From Metellina segmentata (Eukaryota; Arthropoda; Arachnida; Araneae; Tetragnathidae): a stretch of 64,000 nt of DNA. Under the pieces are notes generated by a model. It worked only from the letters and a program-made list of their open reading frames with translations, was not told the DNA's origin and searched no databases. This document shows, in pieces, positions 10,997 through 21,062 of the stretch. The DNA lies in contig OX375872.1 in NCBI GenBank assembly GCA_947359465.1, positions 17,282,018 through 17,346,017 of the forward strand. The letters run 5' to 3'. A program made the position numbers and the translations under genes. The first letter of the stretch is position 1; each line of letters starts with the position of its first letter.

Positions 10997-11067
10997 CTCA
11001 AAATTGATAGTGCCACCATGAGACTGCTTGAAGGATTTAAACACATAGTGGGCGTATTGAGTGGAAT
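10997..11067 (-). CDS. KChIP exon with EF-hand 2
   Basis: Minus-strand 71-nt exon. It takes the first G of an Asp codon from the previous exon and ends in phase 0 at ...TTTGAG|GTAAGC. It encodes (D)STQYAHYVFKSFKQSHGGTI then NFE. The EF2 loop reads K-Q-S-H-G-G-T-I-N-F-E-Q. The invariant Asp at position 1 is Lys and position 12 is Gln, so this loop should not bind metal, unlike the weak EF2 of vertebrate KChIPs. The acceptor is TTTTTTCCTCCAG. Confidence 0.94.
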
Positions 11068-11136
11068 CTGGAGGAAAAAAATAAATACATTAATCTGTCG
11101 ACCTTAAAATGTAAACTTGAATCATTTTCAGAGAAA

Positions 11137-11412
11137 GGTATGGAGGTATTTTAATTAACGTCGAACTGCAGCAACAGAACGGGCTATTAGCGACGGTCCG
11201 GATTCAAAGCCGAAGGGAAAGATCCGATGACAGTAACATGTAATTTTGAACCACGGTCAGATGACGAGGTATAGTACTTGAGCTGGCATCCCACTCTCTA
11301 AACTTCCACACATCACCAACGTGAGAACATTTGAGGCCACGACAGATTTAACACGCACCAGCCCCCTTTGTACACGACAGTCTTTGATAGGATTTGAGCT
11401 CGAATTTTAAGA
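11137..11412 (-). repeat. SINE-A copy
   Basis: On the minus strand the body runs from AAAGACTGTCGTGTACAAAG to the 3' end block near 11137. The head is diverged (CTTAAAATTCGAGCTCAAAT), with the B box barely recognisable. Confidence 0.75.
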
Positions 11413-11444
11413 GGAAAAATGTAATACATTTTCTCTAATAAATC

Positions 11445-11758
11445 AAGGGCTGCAATTGGAAGAGTAACAGACTAGCAACCGGAGGATTGCAGTTTTGAAT
11501 CGAACCCAAGACCGTCATGTGCATAGGGGACGTTACACGTTATCTTGCACGTTAAATCTGTCGGGGCTTATATCGTACTTACGTGAGCACGATGTGGAAG
11601 TTTGGCGAGTGGGGTGCCAGCTCACATGTGATATCGTCATCTGTCGTTGGTTCAAATGATGAAGTGATGCCGTCGTGTCTTTCTCTGCGGGTTTGATCCC
11701 AGACTGTCTCCAATAGCTCGTTGTGTTGCTCCAGTGCGACGTTAGTTAAATATCTACC
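11445..11758 (+). repeat. SINE-A copy, near full length
   Basis: The head GGGCTGCAATTGGAAGAGTA, then ACAGACTAGCAACCGGAGGA and a decayed B box, is followed by AAGACCGTCATGTGCATAGG and the complete body. It ends at GACGTTAGTTAAATATCTAC. It lies tail-away from the neighbouring 11137-11412 copy, so the two heads face each other. Confidence 0.8.
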
Positions 11759-11859
11759 AGCAATTAATTAAGCCATACAACGTATTAGCTATTTGAGAAA
11801 TAACTGTTCTTTTCAATGGGATCAATTGGTGTCTACAAAAACCATAAGCTTAAGCTATA

Positions 11860-12200
11860 TGAGTTGCAGCAAATACGTTTTCCTCAGACCAGATATGGTC
11901 AGCCGAACATGTTTCGGATCGCTGACCAGATAGTCCTCCAAATATTTTCTGTAAGGCTCGCAGATAAGATACTGCCCTCCGGATAGAATTATAGACCCCC
12001 AGGTCAGTTATGACCCTTTGAAAAGCTGAGAGGTTGTATATGGTATGCTGGCCGAATAGTTTAATCGGCCAGCTGACCATATCCATCCAGCAGGATTGAT
12101 TGAATCAGCCTGCTTAACAAATACGTCCCTCCGTAAGGGTTTACCCGGCCTGTCATAGAGATACGGCTCTCTGGAAAGTTTTGGCCGAATACCCATTCAT
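11860..12200 (-). other. Unrecognised GC-richer island
   Basis: This block is clearly less AT-rich than its flanks and has abrupt edges. On the minus strand 12086-11850 is open for 78 codons (includes LFGQHTIYNLSAFQRVITDL and GVYNSIRRAVSYLRALQKIF). 12196-12008 is open in a second frame. I do not recognise either product. It may be a decayed coding insert (transposon, virus-derived or host retrocopy). No terminal repeats or poly(A) were found. Confidence 0.35.
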
Positions 12201-13058
12201 AAAAATAAAATTTTTAAAAATATATATTGCTACCTGTATATAAAAAAATACGATTAATTATATTGTGATATCATCGTTTAGGTATTTTGAGCTTGTAAAC
12301 AAAAATGTGTGATTTGATTATGATACGGATGATTTATTTCTCCTCAAATAGTTCTTATTTGTAATAAAATATTTTAAAATGTCGCAATTTCAGAGTGCTG
12401 TTAGAATTGGAAAACTGTAATTGTGTTTGTTTTCATGCCATTAAAATTGAAAGACTGCCGGCGAACTCTCTGCGGCAATGTATTTCACGAGGACATAAAT
12501 CAAAGAAATCAGAAAATATTTTATTTTAAAGTTAAAGACAACATGACTTCTAGAAATGTGGCTTATATATTGCCCGAAGACCTTCAATTATCAATTAAAA
12601 CATGTGATTAAAAAGGAAAAAATAAATTACATAGATGTCTAAGAATATTAATGCTATTTGAATTTATTGATTGATTGGATTGCACCTTATAAGTACTGAT
12701 GTTTCCTACTGGCTTTGCTGCGTGCTGTGTTTATAACACAAGTAATATCTTTAAGAAATAGTTTAAGGTATATACACTAGATGGCAGTAAAGCTTATATG
12801 AAAATCCTTCTTTAAAGAAATAGTTATAGGTTTATTCACTAGATGGCAGTAGATGTTAGATGTTCTTGCGATAGGTTAAAGTTTTCAACTTCAGAAGTTT
12901 GTCCAGAAAAGAATGGTTTTGTTTTCGAAATATGTGTATTAAAAATTCGTGTATACTCAAAGACTGACTAAACCTAGGGTTTCCACACTTCCAAGTTGGA
13001 GGCGGTAGTTCCAATCAGAGAAGAAAAGCATTGAGAGAGAATCTGTGTTCTTTCAGAT
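12201..13058. other. Intron, no gene; short direct duplication
   Basis: AT-rich. Around 12750-12860 a ~75-bp unit with AAGAAATAGTT(T)A(T)AGGT and CACTAGATGGCAGTA occurs twice. Nothing else is recognisable. Confidence 0.4.
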
Positions 13059-15050
13059 CAGTGGTTCCCAAAGCGGGACCAAGGGTCCACTTTGGACTCC
13101 CACTGGTCCAAGGACCAGGAGTCCGTGAGACCGCTGAAGGGTCTTAATTTGGGGGTGCATGAACGACGTCGGGGGGGGGGGGTCCGCGAAAGGTTTAATT
13201 AAAAAATAATTGTGACCCATTTTCATTATTAGGAAAGTTAAAATAAATAACAATAAATAAATTGGTCGCGATTTTTACGTGCTGAGAAAATAAGTAATTT
13301 GTTATATTTTCTTATATCTTAAATTTGTGTTTTTATACTGATAACAGTGTGATGTGAGTAGAAGAAAAAATGCAGATAACATACTGTTGAAAATTTAAAA
13401 TGTGGCTTTATTCCGTTATCAAGAAACAGTACTTTTCCTATGTGCCTTCTATGCAATAAAACGTTGTCAAACGAATCAATGAAACATCTAAGGTTAAGGA
13501 ACATTTGACAAAAGTTCATAGCAACAAAGAATGATAAAGATTTAACTTTTTTAAAAAGAGTCAAATAAAAATATTTGAAAACACCGTCATTGCGATAACT
13601 CTTAGCGACAACATCTGAGCAAGACGACGATGGACTGCGTGCTTCTAATAATTTTTCTTTACTGATTGAAAAGTCCAAAAAGCCGCACACCATTGATGAA
13701 GAACGTATTATACCAGCTGTAATTGAGGTAATACGCAACATGCTGCATAAACCAGCTTTCGATATTGTAAGAATTTCACTGAGAAAAGTACAGTACAAAG
13801 AAAGAATGACGAAATGGATCAGTGCGTAGAAAAATTCTTTATGTGAGTTCTTTAAAACATCCGAGTTCTCTATACAGCTTGACGCGGCAACTTTGACAGG
13901 GAACGAAGCTTTGCTTTTAGCTTTGTGAGATTTGTAAAAGAAATTTTTTTTTCCCAAGAATATTGTTATTTATCAAATGTTTGGAAACTGATTCGAAAGG
14001 TGAAGCAATATTTAATGAATTATAAAGATTTTTCGATTTAAAAGCTATACTCTTGAGTAATATCCTCTCCATTGGTAATTATGGTGCTACGGGAATGGTG
14101 TTTAAATGTTAAATGGACTAAATTATGTCATTAGAGGAGTTAATAAAATCAAAAGGAATGCCTTAAATGACAGATTATTTGTTCAACTTAGCTTAGAAAA
14201 TGAAGAAGATTATAATACTAGTTTACTCGTTAGCATTGAAGTTCGTAGGTTATTTAAAAGTGCATGTTTGGATCGATTTTATGCACTCTTTGATTCCGTG
14301 TTGGAATTCCTGGAAAGTAAAGACAATAATTTGCCGATAAATTTCATTAATTCAAAAACTGACATAGCTTATATTACTCACTTATTTACCAAATTTAACG
14401 AAACCAATTTGAAACTACAAAGTGATCAATTAAATTGAATCAAAATTAAAAGTTTAATAACTGCGTTTGTTACAAAACGTTTTCTATACAACTTGGGGAG
14501 GAAAGAATGCTCTCAGTTTCCAAATCTTTCAAAATTACAAAAACGAGATGTCAACACATGGCGGTTATTTATTCTGGCCTCAACCAAAGATTTGAAGACA
14601 TTTTTCACGTGGTTATCCCCGATTGGGTGTTGGACCCTTTTGTAAGTAGACACAAACTCAGATGAATCTATACTAATACCCGGAGCAATACATTGAATTA
14701 TTCACAAATGAGGAGCCGAAATCAAAGTTTGAACAAGGATACCACAAATTCCGGTTACAAAACAGATACCAATTTTATATCCTGCATTATGGGTTAATGT
14801 ACATAAGCTGTCAATTATTTTCCTGTCTTCCTACTTAGTAGAACGTGGATTTAGTGCAGCTTTGAGCTTCATCACGAAAAAAAGAAACCAACAGGAAATT
14901 AGTGCTCGTGGAGACTTACTAATGTTACTTACAAAGAGACTAACACAAATAATCTCATTTCATCCTATCAGGTTCACTCATGTCATTTAAAAAGATGTGT
15001 TTTGTATTTTAAAACAAAAGTTATTTTTTCAATAAATACTACTTACTAGT
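13059..15050 (+). mobile_element. hAT element of ZBED5-like type, relic
   Basis: The left terminus CAGTGGTTCCCAAAGCGGGA is a typical hAT/ZBED-type end; no matching right end was found near 15050. Inside, the plus strand carries degraded ZBED5-like coding sequence over about 1.6 kb, from a BED-finger-adjacent region (near 13380-13560) to the C-terminal dimerisation motif at about 14830-14930. A G-tract of 13 bases lies at about 13169-13181. Confidence 0.75.
14106..14960 (+). pseudogene. ZBED5-like hAT transposase, C-terminal half
   Basis: The open piece 14106-14438 (110 codons) reads VNKIKRNALNDRLFVQLSLE and VRRLFKSACLDRFYALFDSV, and ends NETNLKLQSDQLN. This matches the ZBED5/SCAN-hAT region that normally contains LLHTEVRWLSRGKVL and LNELNLSLQG. 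Further on, out of frame, are LVERGFSAALSFITKKRNQQ and EISARGDLLMLL, the conserved C-terminal dimerisation segment. Several frameshifts make it non-functional. Confidence 0.82.
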
Positions 15051-15109
15051 ATTTTTGTAAATATATAGTAGTAGTATTTAGTAAAATACTACTACTACTA
15101 CTTATCTAT

Positions 15110-15850
15110 AAAACTAACAGATAGTTGCGTAATGAAATATGTAGCTTAAGGATCCTAATGAAGATTCTACAATATCTTGGACAGCGACATGAAAAATGTG
15201 GAGAATTAGTTTCTCACAAATCCAACAAATTGTTGCGTAATGGAATACATAGCAAAGGGATCTTAATAAGGATTCTACAATATCTTGAAGAGTGACATGA
15301 AAAGCCAGAAAAACCGCTGAGACTGAGTTTCAAAAGATCTACCTGATAGTTGCTTGATGAAATATATTCTTAATCGATCCTAATGAAGATTCTACAATAC
15401 ATTGGAGATCCCTATTATTTAAAGACATTAGTTTAGGACCTATTATATAAAAGCATTTAAAGGCATTAGATACATTTTAAAGGCATGAAAACGTTGAGAT
15501 TGAGTTGCCTACAAAGCTACCAGATAGTTGCGTGATGCAATAAATAGCGAAGGAATCTTTACCCTCTTGGTGATTGTCTCGACGAGGTATCTCGTCATTA
15601 GCAAAACCATTATCAGATCTTGACGGACGATATATCTCGTCATTAAAAAAACCGTCAATCTTCCATTAGCAAATTTGGTCATATCTTGATGGACGATATA
15701 TCTCGTCGAAACCAATTGGATTGTTCATGAGGATTCTACAGTACCTTGGAGAGTCACATGAAAAGCCAAAAAAACAAATAGTTGCCGGATGGGATATACA
15801 GCTGTGGGATCTACTACATTCAAATGCTCTCAGTGGCCGCAGGAAAATGT
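15110..15850 (+). repeat. ~117-bp tandem repeat array
   Basis: Units begin TAGTTGCGTAATGAAATA and contain GATCCTAATGAAGATTCTAC and TTGGAGAGTGACATGAAAAG. About five units are visible. One unit is split by the MITE at 15558-15727, which dates the MITE as younger than the array. Confidence 0.8.
15558..15727 (+). mobile_element. TTAA/CCCTCC palindromic MITE inside the 117-bp array
   Basis: The left end TTTACCCTCTTGGTGATTGT and right end AACCAATTGGATTGTTCA are decayed forms of TTAACCCTCC...GGAGGGTTAA. The array unit restored around it would read ...GGAATCT-TTAA-TGAGGATTC..., matching the sibling unit with a single TTAA-like target. Three variant GACGA(G)ATATCTCGTC motifs lie inside. Confidence 0.78.
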
Positions 15851-16069
15851 TCTTCCTCGTTCTCGTCACAATTCAAAATGAAAGACGTACGTCATAAGAA
15901 TGATGGATATGTGGGAGGGGGGGGGGTATCAAACTGTCAAGACTCGCGATGCAAAAAAAAATAGTAAAACGGACGAAAAGCAGAAACGAAACACAGCGCG
16001 AGGGAAGTATAATTTAATCTGAATGGAACGCTTGTTTCGGGAAATAAAAGACCGCGGTAGCCCGGTTAA

Positions 16070-17339
16070 GGTGCCTGCCTACCTATAAAACCGCATTTGT
16101 GGAGAAAAATACGATTTTTTAATTTTGCCTAACTTTGAAAGTATAGTTTCTTAGCTTTCCAAATCAGTTTAAATTTTGTTTCTATCTTACTGAGAACTCT
16201 AGTTTCTGAACTTTTAATATTAGTATGTTGACAGATTTTCAAACCGTAAGTAGTGTTCTGCTAACGGAAGTGGGACGAAAAACCGGCATAGAATATTAAA
16301 ATTTGCTCGTTCACATTGAATATTTAAAAAAAAGGTTAAGTAATTGTTTAATTAAGTTTTTTTAGTAAGATTTGTTAGAGAAATGTCTCCACGGCAAAAC
16401 TCAAAACGTCAACGAGTGTTTCAATGGCGTAATTTGGCAACGAGTGCCAAAGGAGGTGTTTGACAGCCTCAAAACTGTCAAGTTAGGAGCCTATGATGCC
16501 ATAATTCAATTTAACGATGGTTTTAAAGGTCGCCTAAATGTTTTCAATAGGCTTAATTTGAAAAATCCTGGGTGTTTTACAGTAGAAGGCTATAGACACT
16601 TGGACGGCTTGCGGATTCGAGATTCGAAGAATCATTCCACCCTTGTTGCAAGGAAGCGCAGGAAACTTTTAAAAGTCATTCGGAAGAAAAAAAAACATCA
16701 GTTTTCTATGACCAAGAAGGTGACCTTTACAAATCATGAGCTTTTTAATGTTAGGTTTTTCATCTAATGTGTAAGTGTAGAAGTTTTTTTTTATTTTATG
16801 CTTTTTCTCAAAATCAGATTTTTTACATTTTGCTCTTCCGCACATCATCATAACGCATAACATTATGCTTCAAATAATTTTAAACTTTGGTAGAATATTG
16901 TAAAGGGTTCAATTCAGGTAACCTACCTTTATTTTAATTGTTTATGCATTATTTTTTATTTTTTTGATTACATAAGTATAGAGTTGTAATCATTTTTTAG
17001 GTTTTTTTCTGTGTCGAAAGGTTTAATTGCATAAATATTTTTAATACAAAGTTTCAGTTATAGTATGGGTAGAGTTCCCAGAAGAGGGTTTTGATAACAC
17101 AATACAATTTACAAAAATAGAATATCATAATTTGAATTTGAGTTTTGTTGTTTTGCTTAGTTGTTAATTTATTGAGATTTTTTGTTTATTTTTAGCAAAA
17201 AATGAAAATTAAAAAAACATATACAGCTATTTTATATATTATTGATAGTTTTTAGATGTATTTCATAGTATAATGCACATAACAAGTCAATTTTTGAAAT
17301 ATTAAAAAAAAAAAAGGTCTCCGTACGAAGACAGGCACC
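16070..17339 (+). mobile_element. Deletion derivative of the Mutator-like TTAA transposon
   Basis: TTAA-GGTGCCTGCCTAC at the left and the complement of TTAA-GGTGCCTGTCTTCG at the right bound 1,270 bp. The duplicated TTAA is seen at 16066-16069 and 17340-17343 within a known target (a SINE). Termini and coding remnant both match the full-length copy at 23067-25787. The 5' two-thirds of the gene are deleted. Confidence 0.88.
16372..16767 (+). pseudogene. Mutator-like transposase, C-terminal remnant
   Basis: About 131 codons start at EKCLHGKTQNVNECFNGVIW and continue KEVFDSLKTVKLGAYDAIIQ. They align with residues ~428-540 of the 547-residue protein at 25300-23657 (SKCLHGKTQNNNESLNNVIW). It retains the presumed catalytic Glu-like segment (NECFN for NESLN) and the basic tail, but lacks everything before. 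Confidence 0.87.
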
Positions 17340-17609
17340 TTAAAGGAGTAACGGATTAGCAACCGGATCCCTGCGAGTTCGAATCCAACCAAAGACCGTC
17401 CTATAGAAAGGGGGCTGGTGCATGTTAAATCTGTCGTAGCCTTAAAAGTTACCACGGTTGACGGGGTGCCAGCTTACCTCGTCATCTTACAGTGGTTCAA
17501 ATTTAGGTGGTGTTGTCAGTTCTTTCTCTTCAGGTTTGATCCCGACCTTCGCCAATAGTCCGCTGTGTTGCTTCAGCGGGACGTTAATTAACTACCTACC
17601 TAACCCGAG

Positions 17610-18560
17610 AGTTTTTTTTTGTAAGCTAAACATATAGGACGCTAGTTTTTGGTAACTGTACGTAGTTCCTGTTTCGCAACCTCTAACACAGCTTGACATG
17701 TTTCTCGAACGCAATATCAACGTGACGCTTATATTAAAAATGAATAACCAAACATCTCCGAAATGATGGTAAAACAAGTGAACTCTCAACCAGTAGTATT
17801 TTAAGTTTACATTGATAAACTCCCTTCATACACACATCCTGAAACGCCGGAATAACCGATAGGAAATTTCTAAAATCGTGTTACAGATTGGTGCATTTAA
17901 TTCATTTCTCTGATGAAAGCTTCAGAAAAGAGAAAATAAATATCCCCGACAGCTTGAAAAGATAAAAAGCAACGAATTTTCCTTGACGCTTAATGCGATA
18001 AAGATGTTTAAAAAAAAAGAAATGGTTAAATTCGTTTTGATTTATACTCGTCTCTGAACAATATTTTTATTTATCCCCATTTATTTCAAAGATTGGTAAC
18101 ATGTATTACTCCTCGAGGTGTATTTTACATTTTATTATGGCGGCTGCGCATTTCTTTGTTTAGTCTTCTTCAACGCGAAGACATATTTATGTGTTATTGA
18201 TCACTTTTTCGAAGCGTAAAAGGTGAAGGGGCTGTTCATTTTCCCTTCTTTTTTCAAAGGGGTTTTTCTTTCCACCTCCAGGCTGCTTTTAAAGAGGAAA
18301 CCGAAGTTGCTCCATCAAGGAACTGAATTAAGTAGGGTTAAAGCATTATTTTGCTTTCAAACAGGAATGTTTTTTATGTAGGTTCATTGTATTTTTTATT
18401 GAAAACAACGCTTTTACATGGTGTTGTGATCAATCAGCACGCTGATTCTTGGATAAGGGGCTGTCTGCCACAAGTTTAAATGTAGGTGGCGGTTGAGTTT
18501 GTGTCATGGGACGTGCTTCCCGATCGTATTCAGGAAGTGACATCACTTTTTCGAACACGA
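17610..18560. other. Intron, nothing recognised
   Basis: AT-rich with homopolymer runs. No coding, terminal-repeat or tandem signal could be supported on either strand. Confidence 0.4.
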
Positions 18561-18564
18561 TTTC

Positions 18565-18700
18565 AGCCGGAAGTTCGGAGAGTGGGGTACCAGCTCAGTT
18601 GTTACCTTTTCATCTGACCGTGGTTCCAAATTACACGGTGTTGTCCTCGGATTCTTCTCTTTGGGATTCGTCCCGGACCGTCGCCAACAGCCCGTAGTGT
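18565..18700 (+). repeat. SINE-A fragment, 3' body
   Basis: GTTCGGAGAGTGGGGTACCA, CATCTGACCGTGGTTCCAAA and TCCCGGACCGTCGCCAACAG mark the 3' half of SINE-A. The head and the last ~25 bp are missing. Confidence 0.75.
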
Positions 18701-19236
18701 TTGTTCTTCCTGTAATTACCATTGTCATTCAGCACTTCGCCAATACAAAACCCGAAGGTAGGTTTTTTAAAAACTTTGCACTGGAGCAACACAATGGGCT
18801 ATCACAAATTGCAAAGAATAAAAAGGACTATGCTATCCCAGTAACCATAAGCAACGGACTGGATTGGACGTACCCTGTTTTCCCTGTGCGGCTTTCAGCT
18901 GTATATCCGCGTTACGGAGGAAATTCAGGGATAAAGGAGAGCTGAGCAATATCCACCATACATATAAAACATTTTAGAAAGTACACAGAAAACAAAAGGT
19001 AAGTGAAGGGCAAAACATGTAACCACAAAAGTGCAATATGACGAAAGAAAGGAATCATATAATTTGAAAATTTACAAAAAAAAAAAACCATATACAATAA
19101 ACAAAAACAATACACAAAAAAAGAGCGAAACGTTACGAAAAGACAACCAAAAGCTATACTAATTTCGAAAGAAAACCCCAGTTATTTCGAGAACTTCTGA
19201 CTTCTCAGCTCTCACAGATGTAATTCATGTTGGAGC

Positions 19237-20331
19237 TAGGGATGAGACATCGATGTCGATGTTTTCAAAACATCGATGTTTTATAAAAAACATCGATGTA
19301 TTTAACATTGATGCATTGGAGCCGATGTTTTTTTAACATCGATATTTTTACGTAGTCGATGTTTTATTTTTAAATAAAAAAAAGTACCATTATAAAAATA
19401 AAAAAAAATAATCAAGTAGCATAATTTTCATAATTAGTAAATAGAATATACTTTTAGACCAATGTGGCCCAGGGTGAAGGATCAGAAAAGTAGTGATGCG
19501 ACAACGATGTCGATGCTTTCAAAACATCGATGTTTTATAAAAACATTGTTGTATTTACCATCGATTTATTGGAGCCAATGTTTGTTGAACATCGATGTTT
19601 TATTTTTTGAATGAAAAAAGTATACCATAGTAAAAACTAAGAAAAATAACCGTGCAACTAAGTATTTGTCAGTGATGGCGACATTTGTCCCATCAGAAAG
19701 AGTTTTTTCCCTAACTGGTGGGATTGTTAGTGAAAAAAGAAGTCGGCTTAAGGTGGAGAAAGTTAACAAACTTCTTTTTTTACAAACTGCAAATAACAAA
19801 TATTGGGGCCTATAGTAATTATAGGCCCAAATATTTTTATTTACAGTACAGTACAGTAAGAACTATTTTTTATTTACAGTACAGTAAATAAAAATAAGTT
19901 TGTTGTGTCCCCACATAAGTTGATAAGTAATTAATAATAACTAACAATAATTATTGTTATGTACCCACCTAATTATACTTGTAGTTAGTAGTGCCTATGT
20001 CAAATTGCTGTAAATATTACTTTCTTTTATATTATTCAATTTGAAAACAAAAGATTTGTTAATTGTTCTTATTAATTTTTGTGACTTTGTTTTGACAGTT
20101 AAAAAAATCTTACTTAGAAATTAATAATCACGGCAAATGACAAATTAAATCTCCCTCCCCCCAAGGCGAAAATTAATGTTTGAAGTTGGTAAACCAGTTT
20201 TAAGAAATTGGGGAAAAAAATTTAACTACACTGATGTTTAAAAACATCGATGGTTTTTGGGCGATGTATTATAAACATCTATGTTTTAATGTTTTGAACA
20301 TCGATGTTTTGCTGTCGATGTCGCATCTCTA
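19237..20331 (+). mobile_element. hAT element with perfect 8-bp target duplication
   Basis: GTTGGAGC at 19229-19236 and 20332-20339 is a perfect 8-bp target duplication, diagnostic for hAT. The ends read TAGGGATGAGACATCGATG and, complemented, TAGAGATGCGACATCGACAG. The subterminal regions are packed with ACATCGATGTTTT repeats, direct and inverted, and a terminus-like block recurs internally at about 19490. A short transposase remnant remains. Confidence 0.92.
19660..19815 (+). pseudogene. hAT transposase dimerisation domain remnant
   Basis: 52 codons ending in TAG read KYLSVMATFVPSERVFSLTG then GIVSEKRSRLKVEKVNKLLF. The motif P-S-E-R-x-F-S-x-x-G-x-x-x-x-x-x-R-x-R-L is the hAT C-terminal dimerisation signature. 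The rest of the gene is gone. Confidence 0.9.
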
Positions 20332-20351
20332 GTTGGAGCTGAGAAATTCTC

Positions 20352-20570
20352 GAAAGGTTGCGAGTTTGGAACTAGATTCAACCGAAGACCGTCGTGTAGG
20401 CGGGGATGGTGCATGTTAAGTCTGTCATGGCCTCAAATGTCCTGGTATTGACGTGGTGCGGCAGTTTGGAGAGTGGGGTGCTGGCTCAGGTGTGACCTCG
20501 TCATCTGACCGTGTTTCAAAATTGCGTTGCGTTGTCCTTGGATCTTTCCCTTCGGGTTTGATCGCTAACA
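20352..20570 (+). repeat. SINE-A copy, 3'-truncated
   Basis: It starts in the head at AAAGGTTGCGAGTTTGGAAC, has AAGACCGTCGTGTAGGCGGG, the body, and stops after TTCGGGTTTGATCGCTAACA. It is immediately followed by a second SINE with a different head. Confidence 0.75.
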
Positions 20571-20571
20571 G

Positions 20572-20865
20572 TCCTTCTTGTTGCAGGTTCCTCGTTCGAA
20601 TCCGGGTCAGTGCATATATGTTTGTAAGTGTACGGTGTAGTGGCGACTGGTGCACCTTAAATCCGTCGTGGCCGAAAGTCCTCACGTTGTGTTGCTGTGG
20701 ATGTTTGGAGAGTGGGGTGCAATTTCAGGTGTTCAGGCCTCGTTATCTGACCGTGGTTCAAAATGACGTGGTGTTGTGCTCGGATCTTTCCCGTAGGGAA
20801 CCGACCCCGAACCGTCGTCAATAGCCAGCTGTGTTGCTCTGGTACGACGTTAATTAAAAATCACC
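20572..20865 (+). repeat. SINE-A body with alternative tRNA-like head
   Basis: The head is GGTTCCTCGTTCGAATCCGG (B box intact) followed by GTCAGTGCATATATGTTTGT, like the SINE-C head at 33940, not the usual SINE-A head. It then joins the SINE-A body at GGCGACTGGTGCACCTTAAA and ends GACGTTAATTAAAAATCACC. The insertion at 22164-22463 has the same joint. Confidence 0.78.
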
Positions 20866-20971
20866 ACTATTACCTTTGTGTTACTCCATTGTGACGTTAA
20901 TTCATTAATTACCTACACCTGATAGTTTTATTGCATGAGAATAAATCTACAAGACGATCCGGATAATTACG

Positions 20972-21062
20972 CCAAGTAGGTAAGTAGGTATTTTATTTAA
21001 CGTCGTATTGGTGCAACACAACGGACTATTGACGACGGTTCAGAATTGATCCTCCAAGGAAT
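20972..21062 (-). repeat. SINE-A fragment (3' end)
   Basis: TAGGTAAGTAGGTATTTTAT followed by TTAACGTCGTATTGGTGCAA is the reverse complement of the SINE-A tail, with two copies of the TACC tail unit. Confidence 0.7.

Larger units (their letters stand above)
16052..17608 (+). repeat. SINE-A copy split by a TTAA transposon
   Basis: The head (ACCGCGGTAGCCCGG, ends 16065) and the remainder (AGGAGTAACGGATTAGCAAC from 17344, B box GAGTTCGAATCC, body, and 3' end GACGTTAATTAACTACCTAC at about 17605) form one SINE-A once the element at 16070-17339 is removed. The rejoined head has the same length as in uninterrupted copies if TTAA is counted once. Confidence 0.88.

Noticed and set aside
13319..13957. 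212-codon open stretch on the minus strand
   Set aside because: It lies antisense to recognisable ZBED5-like hAT coding remnants on the plus strand. The open frame is a by-product of that sequence.
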